The notes: generated by a model from the letters alone, not told the origin. 64,000 nucleotides of DNA from an uncultured Pirellulaceae bacterium (GCA_938083195.1 CALKCK010000011.1:54866-118865); one strand, 5' to 3'. Positions 1 to 9,062 are shown, counted from the stretch's first letter. Program-made: numbers and translations.

Positions 1-486
1 TTTGTGATTTATATGACTGGCGCTTTTGGCCTTGCTTGTTGGCAGGGTTATTTGGATCAGGTTCCCTTCCATTTAGCCCCTTGGTTTATCGTTTTTCAGA
101 TTACCGGTGTTCTTTTTTATTCCGCAATTTTTATGGCGATTGGAGCCTCGGTCTCACAGCTAAAGGAAGCGCAATCGATGTTGTTGCCCGTCTGGATGTT
201 GATGATGAGTCCGATGTTTGTATGGTTGATGGTCGTGCGTGATCCTTTGGGTGTGATGCCGACCTATTTCTCTTTCTTCCCACCGGCGACACCGACCGTC
301 ATGATGTTGCGGTTGGCAACGGGGCAGGCGATCCCCTGGTGGCAACCGGTGATGTCCATTCTGATCATGACGGTATCAACTATCTTAATCGTGATCGTAG
401 CCGCAAGAATTTTTCGCGTTGGAATTCTTTGGCAAGGGAAAACGCCCAAGCTAGGCGAAATTCTTAAATGGGCAATCACGGGTTAG
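1..486 (+). CDS. ABC-2 type transporter permease, C-terminal part
   Basis: This is the 3' end of a gene that begins before the window. The visible 160 residues are mostly hydrophobic and form about four membrane spans, with the pattern of the C-terminal half of ABC-2/NatB-type permeases: a span near residues 25-48, a Met/Val-rich span near 60-78, a short periplasmic stretch rich in Pro and Phe (near 80-97), and a last span near 113-135. It ends in a short basic cytoplasmic tail. Such permeases pair with an ATP-binding subunit to export small molecules or ions; the ATPase is not visible here. The GTG at position 4 is only the first in-frame start in the window and is unlikely to be the real one. 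The substrate cannot be inferred. The next gene is convergent, 50 bp away. Confidence 0.7.
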   Translation, partial: FVIYMTGAFGLACWQGYLDQVPFHLAPWFIVFQITGVLFYSAIFMAIGASVSQLKEAQSMLLPVWMLMMSPMFVWLMVVRDPLGVMPTYFSFFPPATPTVMMLRLATGQAIPWWQPVMSILIMTVSTILIVIVAARIFRVGILWQGKTPKLGEILKWAITG

Positions 487-536
487 ACGTTTTCGATGCG
501 GAGCGATTGCTCCAACAGCCACTGATGTAAACCTGT

Positions 537-1532
537 TTATTCAGTGCTGATTTGCTTTGAAATCCATTCAATGGCTACGCCTTGAGGGGCTTGTTTTGCA
601 ATCAAAGTCGGCCGCAGGTAACGAACCTCTTGGCGTTGGCCCGCGATCCGAAACCGATCGCCTTTTTGGAGAATGGGACGAGGTTCAGGCATCTCCCCAA
701 AGGCATAACTGCCGGCCGCTTGACAGGGGAACCAAGTCCCTTTTTGATTGGCATCGGTTAGATAAAACTCTGGATAGGTATGGCCAGGGATCCAGACAGC
801 ACGAGCCGGAATTCCCTGAGCTCGACAGATGGCGATAAACAAAGAAGAAAGTTCTTCGCAGTCTCCTTGTTTGACCTCTAAGGCCCGGAGGCAACTGTGG
901 ATTTGTTTATCGAATTTGTATTCGATGTTTTCCCGAACCCAAGTGTAATTTTTTTCGACTTGAGACCAGGCGTTGAGTGATTTATCCTCGAGAGAGCTGG
1001 CGATCTTTCGAATTTCTTTCGAATTACTTTCGATATAAGGACTTGGCTTGAGGAAGGGTTTGACTTCGCTCGGTAATTTACCGCCACTGGTAAATTCTGA
1101 CGTGTTTTTTGGGCACGTTATCAAACTCTTTTTGATTTTGAATCGAATGATTGCTGTTTCCGATGTGCCTGCAGCCATTCGATTAACTGAAAAAGAAAAC
1201 TGTTGAGTCTGTTTGGTTGGGTTTTTGAATCTAATTGCCCCTACGCCGTCCGACTTTTCCTCCGAAAGAATTTCGATTTCCTGTTCAGGCCACGTCATAG
1301 GAATTGGGACGGTCGCTGTAATTCCCCGAGCATCCGAAGGAGAAGTTAGTTTCAGTCCAAATTCCCAAACGCTTTCAACGGGTTTCTCGCTTATCGATTT
1401 TGAAAGTGATGATGAGAGAAGTCCGTTCTCACTTGGAGTTTGTGATTGGGCTATCGCTGACACTTGGATGAATAAAACTAAAAACAAAGCCTGTTTGTAG
1501 TTCTTGATGAGTTTTATTTTGTAATTGGACAT
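537..1532 (-). CDS. Secreted transglutaminase-like protein (paralogue with apparent catalytic residues)
   Basis: A 331-residue exported protein. The ATG at 1532 is chosen because it is followed by a basic stretch and a hydrophobic core ending at AIAQSQ, a normal signal peptide; the reading frame runs 108 codons further upstream, but that stretch overlaps the neighbouring gene and has no signal character. The C-terminal half carries a transglutaminase-like core: Cys in KQGDCEELSS, His in PGHTYPEF and a downstream Asp in the YLTD segment, which match the usual Cys-His-Asp triad. It lies 7 bp downstream of the gene at 1540-2601, and the two proteins align through the whole core and the following LQKGD segment, so this is a tandem duplication in one operon. 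The family includes proteases, amidases and inactive structural forms; the substrate is unknown. Confidence 0.75.
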   Translation of the reverse strand: MSNYKIKLIKNYKQALFLVLFIQVSAIAQSQTPSENGLLSSSLSKSISEKPVESVWEFGLKLTSPSDARGITATVPIPMTWPEQEIEILSEEKSDGVGAIRFKNPTKQTQQFSFSVNRMAAGTSETAIIRFKIKKSLITCPKNTSEFTSGGKLPSEVKPFLKPSPYIESNSKEIRKIASSLEDKSLNAWSQVEKNYTWVRENIEYKFDKQIHSCLRALEVKQGDCEELSSLFIAICRAQGIPARAVWIPGHTYPEFYLTDANQKGTWFPCQAAGSYAFGEMPEPRPILQKGDRFRIAGQRQEVRYLRPTLIAKQAPQGVAIEWISKQISTE

Positions 1533-1539
1533 AGGAAGA

Positions 1540-2601
1540 TTAGTCTTCGAGAAGGGTGCGTTGAAAGGCGACTGCCGGCTTTGACTTCCCCTGGCACGTA
1601 GCAAATTCTCCCACGAATTTTTGGCGGCTTTCTTTCTCGGGTACTTTAATGCTATCTCCTTTTTGAAGCACGATACGGGGTTCTGAATACGAACCAAATT
1701 CTCGAACCCCTCCAACGCTGCACGGGAACCAATGAGCTTTACCTTCTGAATCGACCAGCATGAACTCTGCGTACTGTGTTCCCTGCACCCATACCATCCT
1801 CGCTGGAATCTTATGCGCACGACACATGGCAACGAAGAGTCCAACCTTATCTTCATTGCACCCTAGGCGGTCGCGGAAGACTTTGATCGTATCGCGTGGA
1901 GGTTCGGATGTGTCTTCAATGTTGTCGCGTACCCAATCGTAAATCGCTTCAATTTCTGACCAGAGATCATCGTGTTCGGCGACGATTGATTTGACCTCCT
2001 TTTTTAATTTTGAATCACGAAAATTTATTTGAGGGCCAATTCCTAAGTATGGCTTTCCGTCGCGTTGGCTTGTTTTGGGCCTAATAAAAAGACTCGGATC
2101 TTGAGGAGCATTGATTTGACTTGTGGAAACTAAAAATGTCATTGAAATCGTGATTTCTTCGCGCGGCCTGATTTGGGGAATCTTGGCGATAATTTGCTTA
2201 ACTCCCCCTTCGAGGTCCCGATAACCAACGTTAGCAATATTGGTTGGGATTTCATCCTCGGCTACGGCTACGGATTGTTCGGGCCATTCGGTTGGCACCG
2301 GTATCGTTAGCAACATGTTAGCGGCAGGTCCTGATCCACCACGGATTTTGGCAGTAACTTTCCATTTGGTAGTTACTGGGTTTGAGAACGTTACTCCTTC
2401 GATTTCAGTTTCTTGCGTTTTCTGATCCGCGGAAACATGAACCGCGGAAACCTGAACCGCAGAAACCTGGCTCGTGGAAACGTTTTTGGAATTGTCGAGA
2501 GCGGAGCCGACTGCTGGTGTCGGTGTTAAAGTGAGCCAAAGCAAAGATGCCCAGAGGGCGGTGGCGATAGAAGAAACCAGGAGTGTGCTGCGTCGACGCA
2601 T
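1540..2601 (-). CDS. Secreted transglutaminase-like protein, likely inactive paralogue
   Basis: A 353-residue exported protein and the upstream partner of the gene at 537-1532. A GTG at 2613 is also in frame; the ATG at 2601 begins MRRRST, which gives a better signal peptide with a core ending near VGSA. A linker close to the N-terminus is made of four pentapeptides (VSTSQ, VSAVQ, VSAVH, VSADQ) encoded by 15-bp tandem repeats. The transglutaminase core keeps a Cys in LGCNED, but the position of the catalytic His is Thr: VQGTQYAEF here against IPGHTYPEF in the neighbour, with the flanking residues aligning without gaps. The fold is probably kept while catalysis is lost or altered. Loss of the His is a reading of one pairwise alignment by eye. 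Confidence 0.72.
   Translation of the reverse strand: MRRRSTLLVSSIATALWASLLWLTLTPTPAVGSALDNSKNVSTSQVSAVQVSAVHVSADQKTQETEIEGVTFSNPVTTKWKVTAKIRGGSGPAANMLLTIPVPTEWPEQSVAVAEDEIPTNIANVGYRDLEGGVKQIIAKIPQIRPREEITISMTFLVSTSQINAPQDPSLFIRPKTSQRDGKPYLGIGPQINFRDSKLKKEVKSIVAEHDDLWSEIEAIYDWVRDNIEDTSEPPRDTIKVFRDRLGCNEDKVGLFVAMCRAHKIPARMVWVQGTQYAEFMLVDSEGKAHWFPCSVGGVREFGSYSEPRIVLQKGDSIKVPEKESRQKFVGEFATCQGKSKPAVAFQRTLLED
2427..2486 (-). repeat. Four 15-bp tandem repeats encoding a pentapeptide linker
   Basis: Units at 2427-2441, 2442-2456, 2457-2471 and 2472-2486 share the core GGAAAC. They encode the V-S-x-x-Q/H linker between the signal peptide and the folded part of the transglutaminase-like protein. The number of copies is likely to vary between related strains. 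Confidence 0.85.
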
Positions 2602-2941
2602 GGTAATACCCACTTAAATAAGACCGATCCAATACATGATACATCGTATGGATTGCAAGGCAGCCCTTATTTTTTTGATCGGTTGGCAAGATGCTTGGAA
2701 GGATCGCTCTCAAAAGTCTGGATTTTATGGATTAAGTAGGCCAGATGGCGTTTGGTACGGATTGTGAATCTCGCAGTCCGTGGGAAGGACATGAAATGTG
2801 CGAAGTCACCGTCTGAGACTTTGGAAACCCAGAAACGAAAAAAGAGCGGCAGGCATAAAGCTTACCGCTCTTTTGGATCAGGAGGTTTCTCGGGTCTGCA
2901 ACCATTATCATTTGATTTCAGGTTGAATCAGTTCGTGATTG
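2602..2941. other. Intergenic region between two minus-strand genes
   Basis: About 340 bp without a supported gene. It holds the terminator of the upstream minus-strand lipoprotein gene (2838-2876) and must contain the promoter of the transglutaminase pair. I see no clear promoter consensus. A short open frame on the plus strand here has no recognisable features. Confidence 0.5.
2838..2876 (-). terminator. Intrinsic terminator of the small lipoprotein gene
   Basis: A 10-bp perfect stem (AAAAGAGCGG at 2840-2849 with CCGCTCTTTT at 2865-2874) encloses a 15-nt loop. On the minus strand it is followed by a run of T, and it lies 65 bp after the stop of the lipoprotein gene at 2942-3322. Confidence 0.8.
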
Positions 2942-3322
2942 TTAGAAATCGGGGGGCGAAACAATGTCGCTCACTAAGCCTGCGTTAAACGAGTTGGTCG
3001 AGTTGAGAAAACTAGTTTCTTCTGTCGCAGGAGCTGGAGAGGGGACTTGTCCGTTTTCAACGGGTGCGTTGATTACGGGTTGCATTGCCGGGCCAATCGT
3101 GCCGCAATTATCGCAGAGCGGGGCAACGTTGGAGTCGCAGTTCATCATTTGACCTGCGGGTGTGTTGCATGTGCTGCAAGCGTCTCCCTTACACCAAGAC
3201 CGAAGTTTCGATCGGATTGGTTTATTTTTGAAGGGGTGAGCGAGTGAGTAATCGTTGCATGCGCATCCACTCATTAATCCAGCCAAACACATGCAAGCCG
3301 CAAATTGTAAAAATCGTTTCAT
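2942..3322 (-). CDS. Small cysteine-rich lipoprotein
   Basis: A 126-residue protein of unknown function. ATG codons lie at 3343, 3328 and 3322; the last has GGAAG at a good distance and leads straight into MKRFLQ and a hydrophobic core ending in the lipobox MSGC, so the mature protein should start at that Cys and be lipid-anchored. The middle part has several cysteines in short pairs (CKGDACSTC, then CDNC after a further Cys), which resemble a zinc-ribbon or disulphide knot. The C-terminal third is rich in Pro, Ala, Asn and Ser and looks unstructured. A good intrinsic terminator follows. I do not recognise a named family; the Cys pairs suggest metal binding or disulphides outside the cytoplasm. 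Confidence 0.7.
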   Translation of the reverse strand: MKRFLQFAACMCLAGLMSGCACNDYSLAHPFKNKPIRSKLRSWCKGDACSTCNTPAGQMMNCDSNVAPLCDNCGTIGPAMQPVINAPVENGQVPSPAPATEETSFLNSTNSFNAGLVSDIVSPPDF

Positions 3323-3566
3323 CGCCATGTCTTCCCATGCCAATCATATGGATACAGTCGAAATCAAGGAGTTGATTTCGGGTGTAGAAACGTACAACAC
3401 AATCAATGATGTGCAAGTACATCGCGTGTATTTTTTACATCATCTACAAAAAAAACAGGAAGGCCGGCCTAAAACCGACCTACAGTACTTCGAAACACTT
3501 TGTCACGTCCATCAACATTTCCGTTTGTAGCAAACATACGGATTAATTCGAAAAGTTCTATTTCCA

Positions 3567-4700
3567 ATGAATATTACTTCTCTGAAACCTCGAACTTGGA
3601 TTTCCCATTCAATAATAGCCGGCATCCTGTGCTTGGTTAATTCTTACGTATTGGCTGAGGACTATTTATTAAACGAGAGTAAGTCGGAGAACGTCAAATC
3701 GACGTTGACTCTGGCAGGGCGTGATTTTGGGAACTTGGACAACGAGACACACTGGAATTCGAAGTTGGTTCAAGGTGAAGGTGAAGATGGTCAGTGGATT
3801 GAGACAATCGATACTCGCGGGCGGACACGGATAATTCAGGTGTGCCCAAGAGACGACGTCTGGTTAATTTCTGCCCGTCACTCACACTGTCAACCAGGCG
3901 ATGTGTCTTTGCTGGAATGTTCCCGCTTGGTCAACGGTTGTTGGCAAAGTGAGGATCTAGCCGATTTGACGAACGATCATGCGAATGACAAAACAAAAGT
4001 CACAATGATTTACGTTCACGGCAATCGAACTGATTTGAAATGGGCGAAATCAAGAGCCATCCAATTTTACGACAACTCCCTTCGGAATTGTGATCGACCT
4101 CCACTTAGGTTTGTTGTGTTTGCCTGGAAGTCAGAGGCTGAAAAGGCACGTGTCATTCCTGATTATAAAATTAAATCAAATCGCTCCGTTATGGTTGGCA
4201 AGGCATTTTGCGAGCTCCTGGATCATTTCGATGATAGGAAAATGTTATTGGGAGGTTTCAGTCTTGGCGCTCAAGTCGTGTTGTCAGCGATGTCCGAGGC
4301 GGAGTTGCGAGATATGTCATCGAAAACAGGGCAATATCAAGTAGCTGTTATGGCTCCAGCAATCAACTCGGAGTTTTCAAGGGCGAGTTTGGCAATCTAT
4401 CCACAGAATACCCTCGTTCGACACACGGATGTATTTGTCAGTCGCGACGATTGCGTAGTAAAGGTCTCCGAGGCGATTAACCGTCGCACGAATGCCTCTT
4501 GTTTCAACATCACTGATCTGAGTGGTTATCAAGGAGGGGAGTCTGTTTCTGTCCACGATATCACCTGTGAGGTGACCAGACGTCACTCGATTGATAACTA
4601 CGGTCGTTCACCTTCGGTAGTTTCGCGTGTCTGTGATTTGTTGAACGAGGTTTTCCAAGAGGGGCAAGCTATTTCCGGTAACCGAGATGCGGTAAAGTAG
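3567..4700 (+). CDS. Exported alpha/beta-hydrolase fold protein
   Basis: A 377-residue protein with an N-terminal signal peptide (core near residues 14-29, ending VLAED). The alpha/beta-hydrolase signs are a strand followed by HGN at residues 151-153, where the oxyanion region usually lies, and a nucleophile elbow GFSLG at 230-234, which puts the catalytic Ser at 232. Candidate acid and His residues occur in the last 120 residues, including an SVHD segment, but I cannot assign them firmly. The region before residue 140 has several Cys and may be an extra N-terminal domain. The gene stands alone between a divergent lipoprotein gene and a 320-bp gap. It may be an esterase, lipase or peptidase; the substrate is unknown. 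Confidence 0.72.
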   Translation: MNITSLKPRTWISHSIIAGILCLVNSYVLAEDYLLNESKSENVKSTLTLAGRDFGNLDNETHWNSKLVQGEGEDGQWIETIDTRGRTRIIQVCPRDDVWLISARHSHCQPGDVSLLECSRLVNGCWQSEDLADLTNDHANDKTKVTMIYVHGNRTDLKWAKSRAIQFYDNSLRNCDRPPLRFVVFAWKSEAEKARVIPDYKIKSNRSVMVGKAFCELLDHFDDRKMLLGGFSLGAQVVLSAMSEAELRDMSSKTGQYQVAVMAPAINSEFSRASLAIYPQNTLVRHTDVFVSRDDCVVKVSEAINRRTNASCFNITDLSGYQGGESVSVHDITCEVTRRHSIDNYGRSPSVVSRVCDLLNEVFQEGQAISGNRDAVK

Positions 4701-5022
4701 CAGTTAGGCACACTGGCCAATTTCAGACAGGCGGCGGACGCTTTTGAATTTAACGCTGTGTGGGCTGTTTTTAATCCGCTGGCTCGATGAAACAAGTGGA
4801 AGTGCCCCTAAACCAGCCTTGCCCGAATAGTTTCCCAAACGGCCAGCTTCGAAGTCACTTCAATCATAGATTTTGACTTGCAAAGCAGGTGACTTGGCCT
4901 AGTATGGTCGCTTCTTTGTAAACAACGATTAAACCGGTAAAATTGCGGCTCCGGGGTGTTAGCACTGGCAACTTCGAAAGCGGTGAAGCGCGTCAATTCT
5001 GTTTTTATTAGGCCAGCCAACA
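4701..5022. other. Intergenic region before the ZIP transporter gene
   Basis: About 320 bp without a supported gene. It should hold the promoter of the transporter gene. A TTGACT at about 4873 and a TAGTAT near 4900 are present, but the spacing of about 21 bp is too long for a normal sigma-70 promoter. No clear Zur-type palindrome was seen. Confidence 0.4.
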
Positions 5023-5943
5023 ATGTACACGCTGTTGATCATCTATTGCGTTTTGATCGCGTTGGCGTCGCTGTTCGGTGGTTCGGTGCCCTCGTTGGTG
5101 AAATTGACTCACCGACGCATTCAATTGACGCTCAGTTTTGTATCGGGCGTAATGTTAGGTGTCGCATTTTTGCATTTGCTGCCTCATGCATTTTACAAGC
5201 TGGGTAGCATCGAATGGACTGCCGGAATTGGGTTGCTTGGTTTGCTGTTTATGTTTTTTATGATTCGGATGTTTCATTTTCACCAACATGATCTGGCGGT
5301 TGATCGGGAGCACGATCACAAGCACAAACAACTATGCGATCACGAGAATGATCATCACCACGTCCATTGCGAAGATCATGGTGGCGGTGTTGATATCAGT
5401 TGGCTCGGCCTCTGTTTTGGTCTTGCGATCCATACGATTATCGACGGGATCGCATTAGCTGCGGTTGTCCAGGCGACTTCTCCAACTGGTCTCTCGTTGG
5501 CAGGTTTGGGAGTGTTTCTCGCCATCGTCCTGCACAAGCCTTTAGACGCGTTGTCGATTACTTCGTTGATGGCGGCGCGGGGTTGGAATGTACAGCAGCA
5601 ATTGACAGTTAACTCGGTGTTCGCTTTGATGTGCCCCTTGGGAGCAATTCTTTTTGCCTTTGCGATCGATCAAAATGTTGCTTATCGAGATTCAATCCTT
5701 GGAATCGCCTTGGCTTTTTCCGCAGGTATTTTTCTTTGTATCTCGCTGGGGGATTTGCTGCCGGAGGTGCATTTTCATTCCCATGACCGATTGAAATTGT
5801 CAGGCATGTTGCTGCTTGGTGTTTTGCTTGCCTTCGTGATTGAAATGACTCATTCACACGAACGGCAGTCACCTGAGGAGCCCGAGGTGGCTCAGATGAG
5901 TGACATTGGCGAAGCAAGGTTGTCAGCGTTTCCAAGGCATTGA
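5023..5943 (+). CDS. ZIP family metal (zinc) transporter
   Basis: A 306-residue inner-membrane protein with about eight spans. ZIP features: an N-terminal span pair with HLLPHAF, a His-rich cytoplasmic loop near residues 87-118 (HFHQHD followed by HDHKHK and HHHVH), and the conserved metal-site spans HTIIDGIALAA and HKPLDALSI, whose His and Asp form the transport site. The last part has GDLLPEVHFHSHD and a final span ending in HSHE. ZIP proteins bring divalent metals, mainly zinc and sometimes iron or manganese, into the cytoplasm. The length is normal for bacterial ZIP proteins. It stands alone with no metal regulator nearby, so metal specificity is inferred from the family only. Confidence 0.92.
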   Translation: MYTLLIIYCVLIALASLFGGSVPSLVKLTHRRIQLTLSFVSGVMLGVAFLHLLPHAFYKLGSIEWTAGIGLLGLLFMFFMIRMFHFHQHDLAVDREHDHKHKQLCDHENDHHHVHCEDHGGGVDISWLGLCFGLAIHTIIDGIALAAVVQATSPTGLSLAGLGVFLAIVLHKPLDALSITSLMAARGWNVQQQLTVNSVFALMCPLGAILFAFAIDQNVAYRDSILGIALAFSAGIFLCISLGDLLPEVHFHSHDRLKLSGMLLLGVLLAFVIEMTHSHERQSPEEPEVAQMSDIGEARLSAFPRH

Positions 5944-6007
5944 AATTGATTGCGGCCAACTCAATCATGCTTCTGGCGGAGACGATGAGCCAAAACTGCA
6001 ATCTGAT

Positions 6008-6595
6008 TTATTCAAGGGCTTCATTCATGGCATCAGGTGAAGGTGCGTTTTCAGTTTCGATAAATTGCTTTAGTTTTTCGAGGCTCATCGTGTACTCATT
6101 CGTCATGTGAGAAGAAAAGAGCCAGCCGAAGTAACCGTAGAACGGACCCCAGGGAAGTTTTCCATTGCTGGACCATGAAACTTGTGTTGAGCTTCCATTC
6201 TCTGCAAGTTCAAAACTACTAAACATCCTAGGGCGTTTTTCGAAGTCGGTTGAGTACTCAATTCTTTGATTGGGTGTAGACTTCGTGATCCAAATTTTTC
6301 CTTTTCCGCGAATGTCCGTCCAGCTCAGGGCAGCGTCCTTACCCGACGTTTGCTCATTAAATTTCATTTTTAAGTCGGTGATTTCGGCAGGATTGAATTG
6401 CCGTGACCAATTTGGCCAGTTTTCTAACGAATCCAGCTGGGCAAAGATTGCTTCCGGTTTTCCCTCGATCGTCAGCGAAGAGGTAAACGAATAAGATCGC
6501 GGAATCAAACAACCAAGAAACGCAAAAAATAAAATAACCGATCCGAAGAGCAGTATCGCTCGAAAATAATACTTAAGCATTGATGGATTACTCAA
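6008..6595 (-). CDS. Membrane-anchored SRPBCC (polyketide cyclase/START-like) protein
   Basis: A 195-residue protein with one N-terminal membrane span (about residues 9-31) followed by a domain of the SRPBCC superfamily. Signs of the family are the opening strand SFTSSLTIEGKPEAIFAQL, the LENWPNWSRQF segment (the usual D/N-x-W-x-x-W near the first helix) and a late STQVSWSS strand that is typical of polyketide-cyclase-2 proteins. These domains form a hydrophobic cavity that binds lipids or other apolar ligands; no catalytic function can be assigned. It faces the end of the ZIP gene (convergent, 64 bp) and lies downstream of the DUF1080 gene on the same strand. Confidence 0.72.
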   Translation of the reverse strand: MSNPSMLKYYFRAILLFGSVILFFAFLGCLIPRSYSFTSSLTIEGKPEAIFAQLDSLENWPNWSRQFNPAEITDLKMKFNEQTSGKDAALSWTDIRGKGKIWITKSTPNQRIEYSTDFEKRPRMFSSFELAENGSSTQVSWSSNGKLPWGPFYGYFGWLFSSHMTNEYTMSLEKLKQFIETENAPSPDAMNEALE

Positions 6596-6638
6596 CCGAT
6601 TGATGAAAAACCCTGAGGCAGGGGACGAGGTTGCAGAT

Positions 6639-7979
6639 TCAGTTGTTAAGGCGTTTGATTGCTAAATTTCGAAATTCGACAGGGTCGCTATGGCCTGCGA
6701 GTCCAAAATAACCAGAGGTGCGATTTTTGCCCGGATGCGGACGGCCAGCCATGAATTCGGTGGCTTTGCTTAGATCACAATCGAGGATGACAGTTCCATT
6801 CAGCTCGACTTTGATTTTAGAACCAGTGACCGTTACTTCTTGAAAATTCCATTCGCCAACCGGGCGTTGGTAACCGCGATGAGCGGCGGCCATGCCGTAA
6901 GCCGAGCCATGGAACTGGCGATCATCGAGTTTGCTGAATTTTTCAGCGTCGTTGTCGAGAACTTGAAGTTCGCACATTCCCTGATAGGCAGTGTCACCTT
7001 GGCCAGGGTATCGAATTGCGAGACCGTTGTTACCGCCGGGAGGAAGTTTGAACTCAAGACGGGCGACAAAGTTCTCGTACTCGTCTTTGGTGTGAATCGT
7101 TCCTCCTTTTCCTTTCTTGCAGCGAATGCTGTTGTCAATGACCTCGTAATTATCGAGTGGGCCTTTCCATCCGGTCAGGTCGGTTCCATTAAAGATTGAT
7201 TTGAATCCATCATTGTTTTTTGCAGCGAGAATCTGATTCGCTTCTTCCGGGCCAAGGTCGCGGGCGTAAATGTTTCGCCATTTGATTGGGCCACCATGTG
7301 TTTGCAGTTGAATTGGCCCTTTGGCAATGAGCGGCAGTTTGTTCTTCTTGCCCCAGTAATTAGCCATGATCGCATGGTCGACCACTTGTTTGTCGTTTAG
7401 CCAGACACTGGTTCGCGATCCAATCTGTTGAATTTTAACGCGGTTCCATTCGCCAAACGGATTGTCGGCCAACACAAGCGGGTCCTTGCCAGCGGAACCA
7501 CCCGGATTGTTCCAAAGTCCACCGGAACCTTGGTCAGCACCCAGCTTAAATTTGTTTTTGTCGGTATAGTCCCAGATCTGTACCTGGGGGGTGGCTTTAA
7601 GGTAGATGCCACTGTCAGCTAGTGGAACGGTTTTGTATTCAATTAAAAGTTCAAAGTCGCCAAACTCCTTTTCGGAAGTCAAAAATGGGCCCTTGCCATC
7701 GTTAACGATTTCTCCATTCTCTACTCGCCAAAACTTATCTGTGGTTGATTTCGCATCGGCGATTCGTTTGGCCTTTGCGGCATTATCCATGCCTGACAGG
7801 CTGCGCGGGTCATACGTTTTAATCGCGTACCAACCGTCGAGGTTTTTTTCATTGAAAATTGGCTGGAAAGCGTCGTCGCCCCCTTGGCCAAAACTTGGAC
7901 TGGCTCCGCAGACGATTATTGCGAATGCAGTTAAAACAAAAAGTAAGTTCAGTTGGTGAGCTGGCTGTTTATTGTTCAA
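6639..7979 (-). CDS. Exported protein with two DUF1080 domains
   Basis: A 446-residue exported protein. A signal peptide (core about residues 12-26, ending SFG) precedes two similar lectin-like domains, at about 35-245 and 255-445. Each opens with the DUF1080 start (FQPIFNEKNLDGWY and FKSIFNGTDLTGWKG) and contains the conserved GGIYLK/NGLAIR-type and HG-rich segments. DUF1080 is annotated as a 3-keto-disaccharide hydrolase / concanavalin-like domain and is greatly expanded in planctomycetes, where it is linked to polysaccharide breakdown. Having two domains in one chain is less usual than one. The downstream SRPBCC gene is 43 bp away on the same strand and may be co-transcribed. Confidence 0.88.
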   Translation of the reverse strand: MNNKQPAHQLNLLFVLTAFAIIVCGASPSFGQGGDDAFQPIFNEKNLDGWYAIKTYDPRSLSGMDNAAKAKRIADAKSTTDKFWRVENGEIVNDGKGPFLTSEKEFGDFELLIEYKTVPLADSGIYLKATPQVQIWDYTDKNKFKLGADQGSGGLWNNPGGSAGKDPLVLADNPFGEWNRVKIQQIGSRTSVWLNDKQVVDHAIMANYWGKKNKLPLIAKGPIQLQTHGGPIKWRNIYARDLGPEEANQILAAKNNDGFKSIFNGTDLTGWKGPLDNYEVIDNSIRCKKGKGGTIHTKDEYENFVARLEFKLPPGGNNGLAIRYPGQGDTAYQGMCELQVLDNDAEKFSKLDDRQFHGSAYGMAAAHRGYQRPVGEWNFQEVTVTGSKIKVELNGTVILDCDLSKATEFMAGRPHPGKNRTSGYFGLAGHSDPVEFRNLAIKRLNN

Positions 7980-8132
7980 TTTTTTCTCGACAGTTTTGAC
8001 GTGAAAGAGGCATTAAATTTGACTACAACATCTTAACCTTCCTGCAGGGGACGGACTACCAATCTTTAAGAATTTTAGTATCCGCACTCACAAGTATCCT
8101 GCGTTTTTATATTGAATATCAAAGTCACGCTA

Positions 8133-8660
8133 ATGAATGATCCTTCGAATTCGGTAATCTCCGAAGAATTCTCCCGCCTATCTGTTGATTTGCTCGATCA
8201 GTCCACTGTCAAAATCAACCATTGTCTTGGTCAGTTATCGGACGATCAGATTTGGTGGCGTCCCCAGCCGTCTATGAATAGTATCGGGAACTTGTTGATT
8301 CATTTAGCTGGAAACTTAAAGCAGTGGGGAGTCGTTCCGTTTACCCTGGCCGATGACCATCGTGATCGAGAATCTGAATTCCAGCCTGAAGTGCGACGCG
8401 AGGTTGACGATTTGGTTCAAGAATTGGAATCACTTGTGGGAGCTGCGAAGGATCAGTGGCAGTATTTATCTGCAAGTCAGTTGAGTAAGACAATTAATAT
8501 TCAAGGTTTTGGTGTTTCGCGATTGCAGGCTATCTCTCACGCATCAAGCCATTTTGTGGGCCACACACACCAAATCATTCAGCTGACACGGTTGCAGCTT
8601 GACAACGATTACAAGTTTCACTGGACCCCGAATGAGCCTCGGGGAGAGTTGCCGATCTAG
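8133..8660 (+). CDS. DinB / DUF1572 family four-helix protein
   Basis: A 175-residue cytoplasmic protein. The frame is also open from a TTG at 8112, but ATG at 8133 is preferred. It matches the DinB-like/DUF1572 pattern: an N-terminal helix, the LSDDQIWWRP segment, the LIHLAGNLKQW helix with the first metal-binding His, and a late HxxxHxxHxHQI cluster (residues of HASSHFVGHTHQI) that supplies the other metal ligands. Members are metal-dependent enzymes of varied role, such as thiol-S-transferase-like bacillithiol or mycothiol proteins, so no substrate is assigned. It stands alone, divergent from the DUF1080 gene. Confidence 0.85.
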   Translation: MNDPSNSVISEEFSRLSVDLLDQSTVKINHCLGQLSDDQIWWRPQPSMNSIGNLLIHLAGNLKQWGVVPFTLADDHRDRESEFQPEVRREVDDLVQELESLVGAAKDQWQYLSASQLSKTINIQGFGVSRLQAISHASSHFVGHTHQIIQLTRLQLDNDYKFHWTPNEPRGELPI

Positions 8661-9062
8661 GAGTCGGCCAATTAGTGCCTCCGTGGACCCAGTTAAATCC
8701 TCATAGATTCGTATGCTCGATGTCTTAAATATCGCCATGCAAATCATTTTGCATTAAATGCCTGAGCTCAAATAAGTGCGTGCTTCAATGCTTCTTGTTT
8801 AACGTGGGTTGGGAGCAGTGCTAGCGTTTTTCTGCCATTGCTCGACGGCCATCGTCAGTGAGCTGATTGGAAATTGATCTAGGTTGAAAAATTAGAGTGG
8901 ATTAGATTTGCATATTGGAGTTTTTCCGCTGCTTATTTTACTGCTTTTTCCGAATTTGCTCGTTTCAGATTTCGGGAGAAAATTAGTATCCGGATCGAAT
9001 GGAATCGGCGGTTACCTGATTGGTGAGAAATCATCGAATCAATTGACAAATGGAGTTGAGCA
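8661..9062. other. Intergenic region upstream of the SMC-like gene
   Basis: About 400 bp with no supported gene. A GGAG ribosome-binding site lies just before the ATG at 9063. I see no clear promoter box, repeat or RNA. Confidence 0.45.

Noticed and set aside
1533..1856. N-terminal extension of the transglutaminase-like gene, open to 1856
   Set aside because: It overlaps the upstream gene and has no signal or domain character; the ATG at 1532 begins a proper signal peptide.
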